Below are positions 6,201 through 7,507 of a stretch of DNA of 7,507 nucleotides, piece after piece. Source of the stretch: CAYLLN01 sp036496265 (lineage in GTDB: Bacteria > Planctomycetota > Planctomycetia > Pirellulales > Pirellulaceae); the NCBI GenBank assembly GCA_036496265.1, contig DASXLL010000216.1, forward strand, positions 1 through 7,507, given 5' to 3'. Numbering within the stretch: position 1 is the first letter of the stretch; every line of letters begins with the position of its first letter. Under the pieces are notes generated by a model. That model worked only from the letters and a program-made list of their open reading frames with translations. It did not search any database and was not told the origin of the DNA. The position numbers and the translations under genes were made by a program.

Positions 6201-6783
6201 GTTTTTTTAGTTCGCGTTCGACGGTTTGTGCGTCTTCGAGCTTGTCGAACGCGGCGGTTTTGATTTGCGCGGGGTCGGATTTGGCCCAGGCGAGGTCGTC
6301 GCCGTTGGTGGTTTCCCATTTGCCGGCGAGGCGGATGGCCTGGTCGCCAGCAAAGAGGACGGGGGCGGCGACGTTGAAGCCGGTGCGGCCTTCGATGTTG
6401 CAGACGCGGATCGTAAGCGCGTTATCGACACCGAATTTGGCAGCGCCCTCCGGAATGTTGAAGCGGTGGGTTTCGCTGAGGGCGCTTTTGTAGTTGGGTG
6501 GAAATTCGCCGAGGCGGCCGACGAGAACGCCGTTGAGATAGATTTCGCGGGCGTCGTCGATGGATTCGACGACGAGTTTTAGCTCGCGGCCTTGCCAGGC
6601 GGAGGGGATGGCGATTTTGCAGCGGTACCAGAGGCGGTTTTTTTCGCCGGAAGGGGCTTTTTTCCAGTCGTCGGTGGCGGTGACTTCGCGCCAGGCGGGG
6701 TCGGCGGCGGCGAGCTGCCGAGCGAAGAGAATAATGACGAGACAGCTAAAGAGTAGGGTAGATCGAATGGACTTTTTTGCCAT
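3268..6783 (-). CDS. PVC-type secreted propeller/HEAT/CxxCH heme-binding protein
   Basis: A 1171-residue secreted protein. A signal peptide (MAKKS, hydrophobic 10-21, cut near LAA-A at 25-27) leads to a galactose-binding-like beta-sandwich (about 28-156). A beta-propeller of the 'membrane-bound dehydrogenase' type (TIGR02604-like, about 212-582) follows, with Ca-binding-type loops DTDGDGKYD (291-299) and DANRDDIPDG (334-343). Helical HEAT-like repeats span about 600-1000. The C-terminus is a cytochrome c-like domain (TIGR02603-like) with C1045-GK-C1048-H1049 and a likely distal Met in SLMPDG. These proteins are predicted periplasmic redox enzymes, probably oxidising carbohydrates or similar substrates and passing electrons to the heme; the substrate is unknown. 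ATG 6783 puts the signal peptide at the N-terminus; no clear ribosome binding site is visible. A GTG at 6831 would add 16 residues ahead of the signal. The LTRSASEG stretch at 588-595 comes from a dispersed repeat. Confidence 0.92.
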   Translation of the reverse strand: MAKKSIRSTLLFSCLVIILFARQLAAADPAWREVTATDDWKKAPSGEKNRLWYRCKIAIPSAWQGRELKLVVESIDDAREIYLNGVLVGRLGEFPPNYKSALSETHRFNIPEGAAKFGVDNALTIRVCNIEGRTGFNVAAPVLFAGDQAIRLAGKWETTNGDDLAWAKSDPAQIKTAAFDKLEDAQTVERELKKLSNDDGPLSPEQSLARMKTPDDLAVDLVLSEPHISQPLSMKFDSRGRLWVVNYLQYPMPAGLKMISQDKFLRSVYDQVTPPPPNHFRGADKITIHEDTDGDGKYDQHKTFLEGLSLCTSFEFGRGGVWVLQPPYLLFYPDANRDDIPDGDPVVHLEGFNFEDSHSVTNNLRWGPDGWLYSSQGSTVTANVKRPGDKTAIHSEGQLIWRYHPELKKYEIFAEGGGNAFGIEFDDKGRIYSGHNGGNTRGFHYVQGGYYQKSFGKHGDLSNPFSFGYFEAMASAPSQRFTHTFIIYDGGALPDKYNGRLFGVHPLGSHVVLSNILPDRSSFKTVDTGHALDSTDTWFRPVDIQLGPDGALYVADFYEQRIDHASHYQGRVHKESGRIYRLSSKNTLTRSASEGKLFDLSKEDPKQLQSRLLDHNKWFRQAALRELINKDSEVPSYKPFGKVARLLPFLKDGQRGLEQLWGLNALLPKRLELEAFDHTDPYVRVWSIRLVCDDGETTDELAAKLADLAYREPNVEVRSQLACSARRLPAAQAMPIIKNLAQRSQDVDDIHIPLLLWWAIESKADADRDAVLALFTDKAFWDQPIVSKHLSERLMRRYAATGQRKDLLTAAKLLELAPTKEHASRLMAGLEAAYEGRTIANLPVELATAMSKAGASSPTIRLRQGEPAAVAEALKTIADDKADAAKRQQLVAIFATINQPSCVPALLKIVADSRNDGLKSAALGALQSYGDPSIGSTVIDLYNNLPDQVRDVAQSLIASRKNWSEQFLAQIDAQKIDAKTVSEPTVRRFLLHDSSQIAMLCKKHFGDLSGPSPEELRAQIEKLIGVIGQAKGNPYSGRKLYVETCGKCHTLFNKGGKIGPDLTTYKRDDLRGMLMNVVNPSAEIREGFENFVARTTDGRTLTGLIADQDPSLVVLRGADGQNISLPRESIEDLRAIKTSLMPDGQLKLLTDQQIRDLFAYLRSTQPLAERN
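5000..5022 (-). repeat. dispersed repeat inside a coding region (LTRSASEG)
   Basis: The minus strand reads CTAACCCGAAGCG followed by CAAGCGAGGG, in frame as L588-TRSASE-G595 of the heme protein. From memory, CCCGAAGCG-CAAGCGAGGG-type sequences are abundant between genes in planctomycetes, and LTRSASEG turns up in many unrelated proteins there. It falls in the linker just after the last propeller strand (GRIYRL, 578-582) and before the HEAT region, where an insertion would be tolerated. As RNA it could fold into ACCC/GGGT, a GA-rich internal loop and a GC stem capped by GCAA. Confidence 0.65.
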
Positions 6784-6822
6784 GGCAGGTGTGCCGGAGA
6801 GATGGGTGGGCGGGATAGGTCG

Positions 6823-6851
6823 ATGATACACGAGTTAATTGGTGGTGGCGA
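6823..6851 (-). promoter_or_regulatory. possible promoter of the heme-protein gene
   Basis: On the minus strand TATCAT (6828 down to 6823, one base off TATAAT) lies 17 nt after TCGCCA (6851 down to 6846, four of six matches to TTGACA). Transcription would start near 6816, leaving a 33-nt leader before ATG 6783 and excluding the GTG at 6831. Confidence 0.35.
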
Positions 6852-6898
6852 CTTGCCGGAGGTGGAGGCGTCGGTCGTGGCGCGGGACGTCCCAGTGC

Positions 6899-6938
6899 TT
6901 AACGCAAAGGCGCAAACGGGAGCAAAGGCCGCAAAGGG
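6899..6938 (+). repeat. CGCAAAGG-type short-period array
   Basis: After CTTAA come CGCAAAGG (6903-6910), CGCAAACG (6911-6918), then two longer degenerate units ending in GCAAAGG and GCAAAGGG. The layout (a TTAA start, then short A/G-rich units) parallels the CAC-GAAG arrays but the unit is different. Confidence 0.7.
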
Positions 6939-6957
6939 CAGAAGAAGTTTATTGGGT

Positions 6958-6992
6958 GGTGCGTTTCATCCGCTGCGCGGACTTCACGCACC
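6958..6992. repeat. REP-like hairpin element
   Basis: The outer stem GGTGCGT (6958-6964) pairs with ACGCACC (6986-6992) and the inner stem TCCGC (6969-6973) with GCGGA (6977-6981), separated by a TTCA/CTTC internal loop and capped by TGC. The right end continues into CTACGG. It resembles the widespread ACGCACCCTAC-ended extragenic palindromes. It lies 27 bp before the start of the membrane protein gene, so it may affect its expression. Confidence 0.7.
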
Positions 6993-7018
6993 CTACGGTC
7001 GTCCGGTACAACGGCTGA

Positions 7019-7507
7019 ATGAGTGAAGTGTGGTTGAAGACGAATCGGCGGGCGCTGGTGCTGGGAATGGTGTTTCCGGCAGTGGTTTGTGTCGTGAGTT
7101 GGGCGGGGTTTGGGTGGTGCTTGGGGACGGGGAGGCATTGGGCGCTGCAGTTGATTTTGCTCACTGTGGGCGTGGTGGCGCTGTGGATGGTTGGGGTGAT
7201 GGTTTATGCCATGATGCGGCCGCGGGTGGGGTATGAGTTGGGCGAGTTGCTGGTGTTTTTGGAGCCGACGCAGGCGACGCGGGTGCCGATTGAGATTGTC
7301 GAGGTGTTTTTCTTGGGTCAGGGACCGAGCGAGCTGCCGCGTCTGAAAGGACGAGAGCCGGAGACGCAGAATGTGATCATTCGGCTGGCGGAATCAGCCG
7401 CGGACTGGAAGCATCGCGATGTGCGGCCGGCGATCGGGCATTGGTGCGAGGGGTATATCACAATTCGGGGGAGCTGGTGCGAGCGGATAACGCCAGAGGT
7501 GATGAGG
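7019..7507 (+). CDS. two-helix membrane protein, N-terminal part (partial)
   Basis: An open frame of 163 codons begins with ATG at 7019, directly after an in-frame TGA at 7016-7018, and is cut by the window end without a stop. The protein starts MSEVWLKTNRRAL, has two predicted membrane helices (about 12-34 and 41-66) and then a soluble part with VGYELGELLVFLEP, VPIEIVEVFFLGQGPSELP and a Cys/Trp-rich segment (HWCEGYITIRGSWCERI). It resembles planctomycete hypothetical membrane proteins from memory; no function is known. The two helices close to the N-terminus with a cytoplasmic-looking tail suggest a small inner-membrane protein. No clear ribosome binding site precedes the ATG. Codons end very heavily in G, in line with the strand bias of the window. 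The open length, composition and clear topology make it a real gene. Confidence 0.8.
   Translation, partial: MSEVWLKTNRRALVLGMVFPAVVCVVSWAGFGWCLGTGRHWALQLILLTVGVVALWMVGVMVYAMMRPRVGYELGELLVFLEPTQATRVPIEIVEVFFLGQGPSELPRLKGREPETQNVIIRLAESAADWKHRDVRPAIGHWCEGYITIRGSWCERITPEVMR

Noticed and set aside
5410..6210. 266-codon plus-strand open frame opposite the heme-protein gene
   Set aside because: Its low-complexity A/V/E/G-rich translation is typical of an antisense shadow, while the minus strand encodes a continuous, recognisable propeller domain.
6784..6831. GTG start at 6831 for the heme-protein gene
   Set aside because: It would put 16 polar residues ahead of a normal signal peptide and lies upstream of the predicted transcription start near 6816.

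Overview
The window reads as chromosomal DNA from a planctomycete, most likely of the Pirellulales type. Three kinds of gene point there: a DUF1559 pilin-like protein with a prepilin N-terminus and an H-X9-DG tail, a small lipoprotein with a transthyretin-like fold encoded beside it, and a very large secreted protein joining a beta-propeller 'membrane-bound dehydrogenase' domain, HEAT repeats and a CxxCH heme domain. A GxxExxY protein and several short-period intergenic repeats fit the same group. This assignment rests on family knowledge; no rRNA or other marker gene is present.

Layout. Positions 1-162 hold an open frame cut by the window edge (+), possibly the end of an unrecognised gene, which meets the DUF1559 gene tail to tail. 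The DUF1559 gene (159-1082, -) lies downstream of the lipoprotein gene (1225-1686, -), and between them is a large imperfect stem-loop built from 7-nt repeats. A divergent intergenic region (1687-1931) carries a good promoter for the lipoprotein gene plus two short-period repeat arrays. It is followed by an RraA/HMG-aldolase-like gene (1932-2585, +). A GxxExxY gene (2642-3034, -) comes next, with related 9-nt CAC-GAAG-type arrays on both sides and an inverted array pair (3056-3085 / 3211-3240) upstream of it. The CxxCH/propeller gene (3268-6783, -) fills almost half the window. A last intergenic region (6784-7018) has a possible promoter, an 8-nt repeat array and a REP-like hairpin. The window ends inside a two-helix membrane protein gene (7019-7507, +).

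How the genes fit together. The lipoprotein and DUF1559 genes form a recognisable planctomycete pairing of envelope proteins, probably co-transcribed with the stem-loop as a possible attenuator or processing site. The propeller/heme protein is predicted to be a periplasmic or surface electron-transfer enzyme acting on carbohydrate-like substrates. The RraA-like and GxxExxY genes show no pathway link to their neighbours. No complete, obviously new multi-gene system is visible.

The most unusual signals are in the repeats and base composition. Every intergenic region longer than 50 bp carries a short-period array (7, 8 or 9 nt). One dispersed repeat sits in frame inside the propeller/heme gene, encoding LTRSASEG. 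That gene also has a low-GC island next to the repeat. The strand skew is reversed in the first ~120 bases compared with all places sampled downstream.
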